This document shows positions 47,366 to 58,385 of a stretch of DNA of 64,000 nucleotides, one piece after another. The stretch is from Ophiura sarsii (taxonomy: Eukaryota; Echinodermata; Ophiuroidea; Amphilepidida; Ophiuridae), in the NCBI GenBank assembly GCA_035610835.1, contig CM069448.1, positions 5,209,607 through 5,273,606 of the forward strand, in the 5' to 3' direction. Both the position numbers and the translations under genes were made by a program. The notes under the pieces were generated by a model, which saw only the letters and a program-made list of their open reading frames with translations, was not told the origin of the DNA and searched no databases. Numbering within the stretch: the stretch's first letter is position 1; the number at the start of each line of letters is the position of its first letter.

Positions 47366-47567
47366 TATTTTATAAACACATAGTTATTTTGCTATTTAAA
47401 CTGTTTTTAAAAAAAATCTGACAAAAAAAATCTGACAATCTGAAGGATTAAAAATTGGAGCGGCCCTAAATCTGACGAGCAGGCAGTCGAAGACAACATA
47501 ACCTCTTTTTTTTGGGCCTTACCTTTGATTTCATGCTAGTTCCTTTTGGAAATTTATATTTTTACAG

Positions 47568-48539
47568 GTAGATACTGGTATAGCCACAACAACACTACAT
47601 ACCGAAGTGGATGCAGAACAACTGCGGAAAATATCTGCGATATACACTCTACCATCAACAGACAAGCTATACAAGTACCATTCTCAAATTAACGATGCCT
47701 GCTATGAGCTTTGCAAGCAAAACATGTCACTTGTAGGAGACAAAAAAACTCTCGCTCTTCTAGCCGCAGAAAAAGTCCGGTTGTCTGGGTACAACTTCAA
47801 AAAAAAGAAGTCAAGGTCAGGAGAGCCAGTACCAAAGAGGCAGTGCCTGACAACAAAGCTAAGAGTAGAGAGACAGGAAGAGCTCACCATGGAAGTAGAG
47901 GAATTAAATCTCCAGATAAAGCTAACTGAACAGCAACGGATCAAACTGTCAAACGTGCAAAATTATGCTCAGGCACTCGATTACTCTACTAGGTTATTGA
48001 GATTGAAGCAGGATTGTTCGGGAAAAACCAAAGAATTACAGTCGCTCAAGAAGAAAGAAAAAAATGCCCATAAAAGTGCTAAACAAAGAAGGAAGAGAGC
48101 TACCAATCAACAGACTATGGAGCAGTTTGTGAAAGGGAATACAACCAAGGAGAAACCGCAGGAAGACACAGATGTTATAAACTTACATGTAGACGAAGAT
48201 AACCAAGCTTTGAGCGATAACAATCTGGAATTGGTTCCCATCGATGAGAACAAAGGTAGTGAAAACAGTGAGCTATCTGACAGCGAGTCGAAAGGTTTGA
48301 GCACAAAGAGGAGCGATGAAAACAAAGGTCAGGAATTTGACAGCAGGAAGGAGACTGTGGGTTTGAATGCAGATGGTGGGGAGGACAGTGCAGGGGAAGA
48401 AGATGACAACGGAAGTGAAGGAAGTGAAGTTTTTGAGCAATTGGAGAATATTGGTGATAAAGAGGAAGTAGAAGTAGTCGGGTCAAGTGATGCAGAGGAT
48501 GAAGAACCAGTAGGAGACATTTTACAACTTACTAAATTG
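47568..48539 (+). CDS. exon 4: basic patch, coiled coil and acidic region
   Basis: The acceptor ATTTTTACAG opens 324 codons in phase 0. It codes FKKKKSRSGEPVPKRQ, which looks like a bipartite nuclear localisation signal. A heptad-rich helix follows (around VERQEELTMEVEELNLQIKL and onward to LKKKEKNAHKSAKQRRKR), and then a very acidic Ser/Asp/Glu region of more than 100 residues. If not spliced at 48,539 the frame reaches a stop at 48,558-48,560. The donor TTG|GTAAGA lies just before it. The make-up suggests a nuclear, self-associating protein. Confidence 0.8.
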
Positions 48540-48607
48540 GTAAGACAGGATTTAGATTAACTCCCGACACATGTACCACTACCCGCAAAACAAGTGAAAT
48601 TTCACAG

Positions 48608-48879
48608 CATGTGTTGGGGAAGTATGAACTTTATGTAACCAAAAAGAAAAGGGCACTCTGTGTCAAAACCGAGTATAAAATTCAACAAGGTCTTTATGTA
48701 TCCACGTTAGATCCTACATTTCAACTGGAAGAGGCATGTCAACTTCAGACATACATGTGTAAATCAACACATTCAGACAGCTGTTCCCAGTGTCAACTCG
48801 TAATCAACATTTGCTTGGCTGTTGTGAAAAAGGGTATGGCACCCCTATGCGATGTGTACAAGACCTTTTGTGGGGACAG
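48608..48879 (+). CDS. exon 5: Cys/His-containing segment
   Basis: HVLGKYELYVTKKKRALCV opens a frame of 90 codons with real-protein composition, including CKSTHSDSCSQC, a possible metal site. It is in a different frame from exon 4. A 68-base intron (48,540-48,607, GTAAGA to TTTCACAG, with GATTAAC as a possible branch site) would bring it into phase 0. The likely donor is GACAG|GTCATA (phase 2). Without it the frame runs to a stop at about 48,928. I recognise no family. A frameshift instead of a tiny intron is the main alternative. Confidence 0.6.
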
Positions 48880-51511
48880 GTCATATATGGTTAACTCTCA
48901 TGAAAACAGTGCAAAACGAACTTTTTGATGTCTTTGGTCCACTACCGTTTTATACAATGTTTTTTTGCTTGAAAAACTTATTTTCTGGATAGATCTCGAT
49001 GTTTTCTATTTGGACATATATACACTTTGCTATACTTCTGATCGTGTTTTCACGGAAAAAATTGCGCTCATATACCCCAAATTAGCGAAATTTCCATGTC
49101 CGCGGCATAACAGTAAATGTTGCCTTTATTAATTACAATACGAAAAGTACAACACTTTCTACAAAACGTGTCCTAATTTGTAGGGAACATATAGCGATAT
49201 TCCATGGTTAGGAAAAAAATGCACATATTTTACGATGATAACCTGTTTCAATTTAATATATTCTGTCCGAGATATTGATGTTTATTACGTTACCTGCGAT
49301 ATATAGAATATCAAAATTGTTCAAAATTGCCATTTAAACATTAAAACGTACATATTCTGAATCTAAAAGAACATTGGTATTTGAAAAAAATAATTTCAAA
49401 ATTCGTTAGCAGCATGTCTGACCTTGAGAATAAATCAAAATGCTGCAAAGCATGCGACCTTGTTAAGGATGTTTATTACGTTATTCAGATTTCTCCCGAA
49501 CTATGTATCAAAACACAACTTTTTGTTAAAAACCTATTTGATATATACACATAGACTCTGTGGTTACTTGGAGCACTCGCTAGCTCTTTCCAGATCGTCT
49601 ACATGGTACTATGTGTACGAAAAACGTTTACTACGTTATCGTTTATTACGTTATCGAATAAATCGATAAAGAGACAGCCACACTCTACGACTGTATTAAG
49701 CAAATACATGTGGCAGGCCCTTTTCGCAGGCATACATTGGGAATACTTGTTGAAAATACAGTGCGAAAAAAACACGACGAATGGTAAGAATTCATTATTT
49801 TGTTCTTGTGAGTAATATGAAAATTAAGCTGAATGAAAGTTGAAGTCATATAGATCTCTTAAGAACATTGCAAATGGACCTATGATATCGAAATGGGGTT
49901 TATAATGTGAAGAAATGCAGTAGGTATCGCTAACGTGTACATTGACTGCGTTGTATATATGTTATAAGCTAGTATTAGGCACTGTTGCTGTCGCCAATAA
50001 CGTAATAAACAGGATAACGTAACCAACCTCATTGTCTATTCTCATGTTAATGTTGGCATCAATTCAGTAATTTTCATGATTGATGTACTTGAGTACCATA
50101 CATTGTATCCAATGTTATAATTTAAATATGTGGACTATTCTATGTGAGGACTGAACCACCTTATAATGGACAACGTAATAAACTTTTCATCATTTGATAA
50201 ATATAATTGCACCCTGTTCATAGTGATTCAACATTTATTATGTGTTTATGAATGTTAACTTAGTGTACATACATATTGTCTCACATACTGACACAATCTC
50301 ATTTGTTTGCATGCTTCAATGATGCATAGTTCTATGGCTATTGGATAACGTAATAAACCAATTCGTATAATTGTGTGAATAAATACGGTATACCTAGCTA
50401 AAACAGCTGCAATATATGTCATCAACTTTGTTTTGTTTTTGTTATCATTATTATACAGAAATATGTGCCACACAGTGCAAAAAACCAATGGCGATACCGG
50501 CAGAACCAAATGCAATAGTGGAGACAAAAAGGTCACCAGAGTACAGTCTTATTAACAATTCTACTACCATCGTTTTAAATAAAACAAATCAATATCTTAC
50601 TAATTTTAAGAGATAAAAGGCTATTCAATATTTAGTGCTATTAAAATTTACATAAAGGTAATAATGTCATGGTCTAACAACATATCTGTAAAGTGCCATG
50701 TTACATCTGTCGATTTAGTGACCATGTTTATTACGTTATTCACCATATTTACCCTACATCAAAAGAGCAAGTCGACAATATATAGCACTGTCTTTTAGTG
50801 GACTTTGGGCAACCTAACTTACTAAAATACCATTTACTAGATGTGTCTGTGTACAAAATAAACTGACTTGGTCGATGTTGAATATATTTGTTTACATGTG
50901 TTTGTATATGTTTATTACGTTACCCACCCCATAAAGTCCGAATACCAATGCCAGCGTTTTTGGTAAAGCATAATATTTATTGTTTCTGAGCTAACTTTTA
51001 AAAACACATTATAACGCTTGGAAAAATATACGATTAAAGATATATTTTATACTTTGCACAAAGATATTCATTTTGGAAAACCGTGCATTTTTTAGTTTTA
51101 AAGCTGAGGTTCAAACAGTGATGTGAAGACCAAAAACGATTCATAATACTTGCAATTTACAAAATTACATTGCATTTTGTTCGCTGTAATTGGTAGAAGT
51201 ATGCTTTCGTAACTATAATTTTGTGTTTTTGGCATCACAATTTGTAAACTCGTTCTGTTTTAGAGCTGATAGGAAGTATATAACGTAATAAACATGGAAC
51301 AAAATCTGCAAACAAGTGATATTATAATATAAATTCAACGTTATATTGTACAAAAATGCAATGAGTGTTGTTCACAAAATTTTAAATCTAGTATCCAGTA
51401 CATGTCTACTATTAAAAAATAGTGTAATGAATAAAATTGGAGACAATTTTTTTTTTCAACTTCTGAAATCTCATTTGCACTATTTTCATGAGAGTTAACC
51501 ATATATCGACA
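48876..51511. repeat. inverted repeat pair of about 38 bp spanning the exon 5/intron 5/exon 6 boundaries
   Basis: TATATGGTTAACTCTCATGA at about 48,884 and its surroundings (48,880-48,917) reappear inverted at about 51,473-51,509 as TCATGAGAGTTAACCATATA, with only two or three mismatches over ~38 bases. The pair brackets the 2.6-kb intron 5 and overlaps the proposed donor and acceptor. It could be the TIRs of an inserted element or the trace of an inverted duplication. Confidence 0.85.
49280..51293. repeat. ten copies of the 13-mer GTTTATTACGTTA at near-multiples of ~180 bp, intron 5
   Basis: Forward copies start at 49,280, 49,471, 49,626 (one change), 49,641, 50,726 and 50,910. Reverse copies (TAACGTAATAAAC) start at 49,998, 50,172 (first base differs), 50,346 and 51,281. 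Intervals are 191, 155, 15, 357, 174, 174, 380, 184 and 371. The sequence between copies is not obviously repeated. A 13-mer should not occur by chance even twice in 2 kb. Confidence 0.88.
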
Positions 51512-54055
51512 AAAGCCATTAGACTGCTCATGACTATGCCAGTGGTCATAATGGAAATTGGGAAGCCAGGCAGACTATACATCATGGTAAAAGAGGCCAA
51601 TATAAATTATGTACAATTACATAACAACCTTAAAAAACTTCAGTTCAGTGAGACTACAACAGGACTTACCAAACAGGCACTAAGATCAATCTGCAAATTG
51701 GCATCAAGTCAGAAAGATACCATGTTAATTAAATATGCTGCATGTGCAGCTGCTGGGAAAGGGTCAAAGAAAGCAAAGAAAGACTATGGATTTGACAATT
51801 TCAAAAAGAAGCAGCATTTGATTCAAGAATCAATAAAACAGACGGATGAAATACGAAAGGCAATCGAGCAGTTAGCCATCACAGAAGATGAAGCCACACT
51901 CCAAACTTTCGGCATTCAAGATTTAAACATAGATGTTGACCAAGAAGAAGACACCAATGATGAGGTGGGAAGTACTTGGGTGTCTGATGATGATGGTGGC
52001 TGCAGTTCAGATTCCGGAAACGAAGCATGCTTCTCAGATGTGTCAGATGAAGAAGATCTCATCTTAGATGAACAGCAACTCTATCGCTCTCACATAAATT
52101 CAGATGTTATTGATGATGAGTGTAGAGAATTCATAGCAAAAAAACGTCTATACATAAAGAGAAAGGCGCAGCGCAAAGTTTTGAAGAAGCAAGCCGAACA
52201 TTCCCTTCTTAAGAGGAAAGTCCCTCCGAGAGTGTCCAAAATCATTAATGACCATCCGAGTATTGGAAAAGACATCGAAAAATTTGTTTCCGACAGACAG
52301 ATGGGTGCTGATGCTTGGAGGCGTACTGGTGTTGCCACATTTGATGGCAACAATAAAAGCCGTGGTCCAAAGGTGACCTACAAACGCATCCAGGAACATC
52401 TTCAGGATAAATACAAATGCAAGATTTCCTATGGTACCGTTGTACAGCTGTGCGTAGTTAAGAACAAACGTAGGATATCTGCCAAGCGTTACAAGGGAGT
52501 TGCACAGATTACTTGCCGGCGAGCAAGAAAGGGCTTTACGTTAAAGTATAACCCTGACAGTCATTGGAGCAATGCATTCTACAAAAATCTGGACAATCTT
52601 CAACTTACTGATGGCCGCAATCATGTAATCCTTAACAGAGATGACCAAGCTGGGTTCAGACTGGATACAACTTTTACTCATTGCCAAAGAAAAGACATTG
52701 CCCTCCTATCACAACCAACCCTTACAACAAGAACTGATTTTGTGAACAGCTACACAAGCATACTGCAAACATCATCATACCTCTTTATGGAAACGGAAAC
52801 AACTCCCCAAACCTGCATTGCAGTTGTCAAACCACACTTCGTTTACCAGAAAAATGCAGCGCAGCATGCTGCTGATTACAAAATGATTAGTGCGTCGGAT
52901 CTTGTTGATGTCAAAAAGCCAGTGGAATGTGTCCGAGTAGATGGAGCTAGCGATGAGGGGCCGTCGCATAGCGAAGTTCAGTTTTACTGGACAGAGAGGC
53001 ATCTACATCGTGGCAATACCTTCACATGCGTCTCAACCAGGTATAGTGGTGGAAGCTATCTAAACAAAGTCGAGCTGATGAATGGATGTATATCACAAGC
53101 GCACGCTAATACCTTCATACCATCTACATTGACAGGAAGTAACTTTAATGAAGAGGGTCTGGATAATGACAAGCTCACAAGAAATTTGAAAGTTGCTGCC
53201 GATATTTACATCGAGCGCATCCAAGATGCACCCTGCATGGGCTCAAAATTGAAAGCCATAAAAGGCTGTGAAGATGAGAGTGCAACCAACTTGCAGACCA
53301 GGAGAGCAGAATTACTCATTTTCCTCAAGGGCTCTCGTACAGCTAAGGAGAGACTAAAACAGAGAAATCCCACATTGTATGAGTACTTTGTGCAGGTATG
53401 GGATATTCGTGAACGACACATGATCAAAAACCTCCCTGACCAGTATATTTTCGCTCTTCATGCTTGTTACAAACCAGGCTGCCTTCATCAAGTGTGCCAA
53501 GATAAGGCAGATGCAACAGAGGATCTGTGTTGGTATCAAGATGGTCCACCTCTTCAGTATGTGCCAATTCCTGTGGCAGACCGTTCCACATGGGGTAGCA
53601 GTGATTGTGAAAAGTGTGCACAAGTGGGGCTCTCTCAGTGTAATGGACACTACAAAGATTTAAAAGCAAGTTTCCATGATTGGCAAACTGGAAAAGGAAA
53701 TCAAGAGCTATCTCCCCCATCGCAAATTATGAAACATTTTCATAATCGACACAAGGATGAGGATATAACAGATGCCCAGATAGCTGACCTTGCGTATGAA
53801 GCCATGCTGGCAGAAAGTGGAGTCAGAATGTATATGGCCCATCTGCAGTTTATCCGGAAAAGACGTCAGGCTGGAGTGAGGAAAGCAGCAGAAACAAGGC
53901 GGCGACGACGTAACCCAGATAACACAAATGCGTCGGGCCGACGTCGGCTTTTGGTCGGACCAAACGTCCCTGAGACGTCGGCTCAGGGGTCGGCTGCTCA
54001 TGGGGCCTACGTCGGGCCGACGGTTTGTGAGAAAGGTCGGGCGGACGTCGGCTAA
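51493..54055 (+). CDS. exon 6: DDE transposase-like core
   Basis: An 854-codon open frame, by far the longest in the window. An ATG lies at 51,488, but an acceptor (TTTTCATGAG) fits exon 5 in phase 2. Counting from that ATG: a helical N-terminal region, an acidic stretch (~150-195), a possible helix-turn-helix around VTYKRIQEHLQDKYKCK (~294-322), then a D-D-E-like pattern: LNRDDQAGFRLD (Asp 385/386 or 393), VRVDGASDEGPSHSEVQF (Asp 485) and YLNKVELMNGC (Glu 529). Cys/His clusters CYKPGCLHQVC (~659) and CEKCAQVGLSQCNGH (~708) follow, then a very basic RRRRR tail. Residues after about 815 are coded by the satellite at 53,934. I take it as a DDE-type transposase relative; the superfamily is not identified. 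Confidence 0.78.
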
Positions 54056-54800
54056 ACGTCTTGCCGACCCAGAATCCGACCTAAGGGTCCTGTGAACGAC
54101 ATGTTGCCGACGTCTATTTAACGTTAAGCGTACTTCCTACCGACTATAAACCGACCTACCGTTTCCGACCGAATATTAACGTACGGCCGACGTAATTATG
54201 AACTACGTTTATTATCAGACGTTAATGGGACATTCGGCCGACGTGAGCACTGGGAAGTCTATTTACGGACGTTGGCGGGACATTCGGCCGACTACGTGCT
54301 AATTACATAGGCCGTGAGCGTCTTCACGCCGACCAAACGATAACGTACGGCCGACGTGAGCACGGGGAAGTTTATTAACGGACGTTGGTGGGACATTCGG
54401 CCGACCGCGTGCCAATTATAGGTCGTGTGCGTCTTCACGCCGACCAAACGATAACGTTCGGCCGACGTGAGCAAGGGAAAGTGTTTTAACGGACGTTGGT
54501 GGGACATTTGGCCGACCACGTGCGAATTACATGGGTCGTGTGTGCGACTTACCGCCGACGTTAGCACGGGGAAGTTTATTAACGGTCGTCGGTAGGACAT
54601 TAGACCGACCGCGTGCCAATTACATAGGTCGGGTGTGCGACTTACAGCCTACCAAACGTTAGCGAGGTACGGGGCAGTTTATTTCCGGACGTTTGGTGGG
54701 ACATTCGGTGGACCACGTGCTGATTACATAGACCCTCCCTAACCGACTTACAGCAGACAACAAAGCTTACGCCGCCCGACTCCTAGATCCTGTCGACTGA
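53934..54800. repeat. GGCCGACGT-rich tandem satellite, ~115-120-bp units, overlapping the ORF 3' end
   Basis: The first part (53,934-54,180) is dense in GTCGG/CCGAC words. From about 54,225 a unit of ~115 bp repeats about five times, with landmarks GGACGTTGG(T/C)GGGACATTCG, CGTGC-AATTA and TTCACGCCGACCAAACG. It codes the last ~40 residues of the exon 6 frame and several meaningless minus-strand ORFs. Confidence 0.88.
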
Positions 54801-55079
54801 AATTACCTAAATGATGATGTTAATAAACACGATCGAGACAATAGTACGTTTTTCTTTTTTTATAATAAACTTTTAACACATGATTAGATAACAATTAACA
54901 AGATTTCTTAAATAAGAAGCAAAAAGGAAACTTTCAAGTATACAATGTATATTCCAACAGAAGCTTGAACATACATACTACTCAAAATGTCAGCATACTA
55001 CATGTGCCCGCCAACAAACTAGTATCTGCGGCGGCGGAACAATTTTTCTACGGCAAGGTAATGGCACATTCAATATTAA

Positions 55080-55346
55080 CATTTTCCACGCGGCAGTCGT
55101 CTGTAGACGATTTTCCACGCGGCAGTCGTCTGCAGACGACATTTCAAAAGTTCACAAAATGTCTAAAAAATGACATTGTATTGAATTTGAATACCCTATT
55201 TAGAATCACTATAAGAAATGAATTGAAAGAAGTACAAACATGCCTAGTCTTGGTTCTGTTATATTTGAGGTAGACTTTGAAAATTGGGAAAGGTTTCTGA
55301 AAAATCTGTTTTGTATATGGCATAACTAATTGCCGCGCGGAAAGTG
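55080..55346 (-). mobile_element. piggyBac-like MITE (copy 3 of 3, inverted)
   Basis: TTAA at 55,076-55,079 precedes CATTTTCCACGCGGCAG. The other end is GCCGCGCGGAAAGTG followed by TTGA, a mutated TTAA. The interior matches the other two copies in reverse. The terminal ~30 bases (TTTTCCACGCGGCAGTCGTC) are tandemly duplicated at 55,083-55,140, a feature of this copy only. Confidence 0.8.
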
Positions 55347-56540
55347 TTGAGACATTTTTAGACATTCAGTAGTTATATAGTAATACACGCACCATGTCAG
55401 AACACGTTGGTTGCGCGTTATGTAGATTATCTTGGCGTATATTTACTGGGCACGCGTGGTGACATGGTGCTCACAAATGTATACATTTTTGGAAAGCTGA
55501 AGATAAGTCAACTCTATTTGGGTCATACAGATGTGATCATATTTTAAAAGGTGAGTTGGTTATACAATATTTTGAACTTCAGTAATAATCAACTTTTCGA
55601 CAATTTGGACGGAAGGGATGTCTTCTTTGTATAAAAAAACCACACGTGATTATCTCGAGAATATAGTTGTTCAAAAATAACTTGTAAATCTTTCGACAAG
55701 TCACTATAAAAAAAGTTACTGTAAATTTGACCTTAAATACACCAAATACCTATTAATTTACAGACTAAAAACTAACTTTTAAGAGGTCACAATTATAATA
55801 TTGAAAACATTTAGCAGGGACCCGTTAACAGAAAATCACCAGGCCCCTCCAGTCACAGTAATACAGATAATTGATGTATCATTACGTTAAGCTTGGGCCT
55901 TGGAACTACTTCACATTATAATATAAGACATTTTGTGTTAACAGTTTTGTGTTAAAGAGGTTCCATTGAGGTAACAAATCAATATTAACACTAATACGAC
56001 ATTTATACTAAAGTAAATAAATAGTTAAAATAAAGGGTCATGAAGATGAGTAAACATCTATACAATGTGAAGTCACACAAGAGGTGATCATAAAAGGTGA
56101 GTTGGTTAAAACAATATTTCGAACTTGCAGTAATCATGGTAATCAACAACATTTCAAGAATCTGGACGGAGGATAGAGAAGTCTTCTGTGTATAAAAAAA
56201 CCACTTGTTTATCTTGGGAATATATTTGTTCAAAAATACATTCTACATCTTTCAGCAAGTCACTATATTAAAACTTTACAGCAACTTTTATATTAAATAC
56301 ACTATTTACCTGTTAATTTACAGACTAAGACTAACGTTTAAGAGATCACAATTGTTAATAACATTAAGCAGATGAACCCTAACCCAAAATCACCAGGCCC
56401 TTCATTCACAGTAATACAGATAATTGTGGTATCTTTACGTAAAGCTTGGGCCTTGGAACTACTTCTTTATCAGACATTTTGTGAAAACACAAACAGTTGT
56501 GTTAAAGAGGTTCCATTGAAGTTACATGTCAATATTAATA

Positions 56541-57576
56541 GGAGTGGGCTATAGAGGGTCATAGTTTCAGATCATGCTTGCTACATGATTTTTTTGATGA
56601 CTTTATACGTACTGACAACATTTTCAACAAAAATATTGAAAAAATGCAAAATCCAGGGTGTCCCGGCCAAAAAACCACAACAAGTCGGCCATTTTGGAAA
56701 AACAGTATTTTGATCATAAATCAATAATTTTTGGTCCAATCAATTTGATTTTGGTGGCAATACCCATGTTTGTTGGGACATGGAATAATCTTATACAACT
56801 TTTATCGCATGACGATGTTTCGTTTTCCTGAAAATGGCATTTTGAGTGAAAATAGCCCTGTGAGGGCGCTGTTTAAAAAAAATACCTTTCGCATCGTAGC
56901 ATCTCAAATTTTAATGTTGAAATATGATAGGAGTTACATTTTAGGCATTTCCTGAAAATCTGAGTAAAATATACCATTTGTTGTTTTGAAGCTACACCAT
57001 TTTGAACATCTTTGAATTGTCTCCATTAAAACACACACTAATGAAAGTTCGTTGACCCCTGTACTATCCTATGGAAGTGCTTTTAATGCGTTCTTGTGAT
57101 TTTAAAGTGGATGCCACAGTAAAACGAAATGAGGTAACATGCTCACATCTTCAGACAATGTTTCTTGACACACTCTTAACACATTTCATGTATTCAAATT
57201 CATTTTTATTAATGCGAAAGCTACTTTTTTGCAAAGCGCCCTCACAGTCCAAATTTGACCAAAATCAGCTATTACAAGAAAACGAAGGGGTTACATGAGA
57301 CGAAACCAGCATAGAATGACATCTTGTACCTTTAAACATGGGTATTGCCACCAAAATCAAATAAATTAGACCAAAAATGACTGAGTTATGATCAAAAGTC
57401 TGTTTTTTCCAAAATGGCTGACTTTTTGTGGTTTTTAGGCCGGGTTACCCTGGAATTCGCATTTTTTTCAATTTTGTTGTTGAAAATGTTGTCAGTAGGC
57501 ATAAAGTCATCAAAAAATCATGTAGCAAGCGTGATCTGAAACTATGACCTAAAAATGACCCTCTATAGCCCACTCC
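56541..57576. mobile_element. foldback DNA element inserted in the 540-bp repeat
   Basis: The ends are GGAGTGGGCTATAGAGGGTC and its complement. The arms stay similar for about 250 bases (ACTATGACC / GGTCATAGT, ATGGGTATTGCCACC / GGTGGCAATACCCAT). TAATA flanks both sides (56,536-56,540 and 57,577-57,581). Related arm fragments occur at about 46,890-47,060 and 60,003-60,440, so it belongs to a dispersed family. No transposase ORF is visible. Confidence 0.82.
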
Positions 57577-57912
57577 TAATATTAACACTATACGACAGCT
57601 ACATGTATACTAAGTAAATAAATAGTTAAAATAAAGGGTCATGAAGATAAGTTAACTACCTATACAATGTGGATCAAAAAAAGTTGAGTTGGTTATATTT
57701 CGAACAGTAATTTAAACAACATTTCAAGAATTTGGACAGAGAAATCTTGTGTATAAAAAACCCCACTTGTTATCTTGGGAATATATATAGTTGTTCAAAA
57801 ATAACTCTTAGAAGTCGCTTTAATAAAAAAAAAGTTACAGCAACTTTTATATTAAATACACCATTAACCTGTTAATTTACAGACTAAGACTAACCTTTAA
57901 GAGATCACAATT

Positions 57913-58140
57913 TGAGGGTTTAGTGCAATAAAGGGCTATCTGTATTTTGGTCATTTTGAGGGGAAAATGAATTAAATATTTGTACCCATCAATGTCACCA
58001 ATGGGTTTTGACAAGTTGGAAGAAATGCTATAAACTTTTTTGATTAGGTGAATTTACTATTTTCTCATAATTAGGTTCCTGATATTGTGTGGATCATTTA
58101 AAAAATGCAGATAGCCCTTTGTTGCACTAAACCCCCGGCG
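57913..58140. mobile_element. MITE inserted in the 540-bp repeat, AATT flanks
   Basis: GGGTTTAGTGCAATAAAGGG and CCCTTTGTTGCACTAAACCC are inverted ends about 33 bases long. AATT is present on both sides (57,909-57,912 and 58,141-58,144). Comparison with the uninterrupted sibling unit at about 56,348-56,352 confirms a simple insertion. Confidence 0.83.
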
Positions 58141-58230
58141 AATTGTATAGCATTTAGCAGGGAGCCCATTAACCCAAAATCACCAGGCCCTTCAGTTACA
58201 CTAATACAGATAATTGTGGTATCACATAAA

Positions 58231-58385
58231 CAGGCATGAGAATAAATTTGCATGAACAAGCCTGTACAGCCTCAACAAAGGTGCATTAAAGTTTGCCAAC
58301 ATAGGCCAAAAATAGAATAAAATGCGGACATTTGGAAAATAAAATAGCCTAAATTCAGGCTACAGCCTGAAAATGTTCATGCCTG
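58231..58385. mobile_element. small hAT-like MITE inserted in the 540-bp repeat
   Basis: The ends are CAGGCATGAG and CATGCCTG, with CAGGCTACAGCCTG near the right end. The sibling units read straight through TTTACGTAAAGC at this point, so the insertion is clear. The flanks ACATAAA and CGTAAAG are similar but not an exact 8-bp duplication. Confidence 0.65.

Larger units (their letters stand above)
38105..54055 (+). other. gene model: CIDE-N domain fused to a DDE transposase-like protein, six exons
   Basis: Six exons (38,105-38,195; 44,942-45,277; 46,673-46,743; 47,568-48,539; 48,608-48,879; 51,493-54,055) join in phase through GT-AG introns into about 1,434 codons. Predicted order: CIDE-N-like fold (residues ~4-75), Ser/Thr/Pro linker, NLS-like basic patch (~244-260), coiled coil (~268-335), acidic region (~371-486), a Cys-containing segment (~500-580), then a possible helix-turn-helix, D-D-E-like catalytic core and two Cys/His clusters. 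CIDE-N mediates homotypic assembly in DFF45/CAD/CIDE proteins. Joining it to a transposase-like core is unexpected. It could be an autonomous transposon gene, a domesticated host gene or a recent remnant. Exons 1-4 and 6 are firm as coding; the joins around exon 5 are the weak points. Confidence 0.7.

Noticed and set aside
49280..51293. CRISPR-like array of short repeats with spacers
   Set aside because: Repeats are 13 bp, occur in both orientations, have spacers of 2 to about 370 bases, and the genome is eukaryotic.
52090..53720. Several antisense ORFs of 73-98 codons inside exon 6
   Set aside because: Shadows of the long sense frame with no independent motif.
54292..54600. 102-codon minus-strand ORF with internal repeats
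   Set aside because: Translation of the GGCCGAC satellite.
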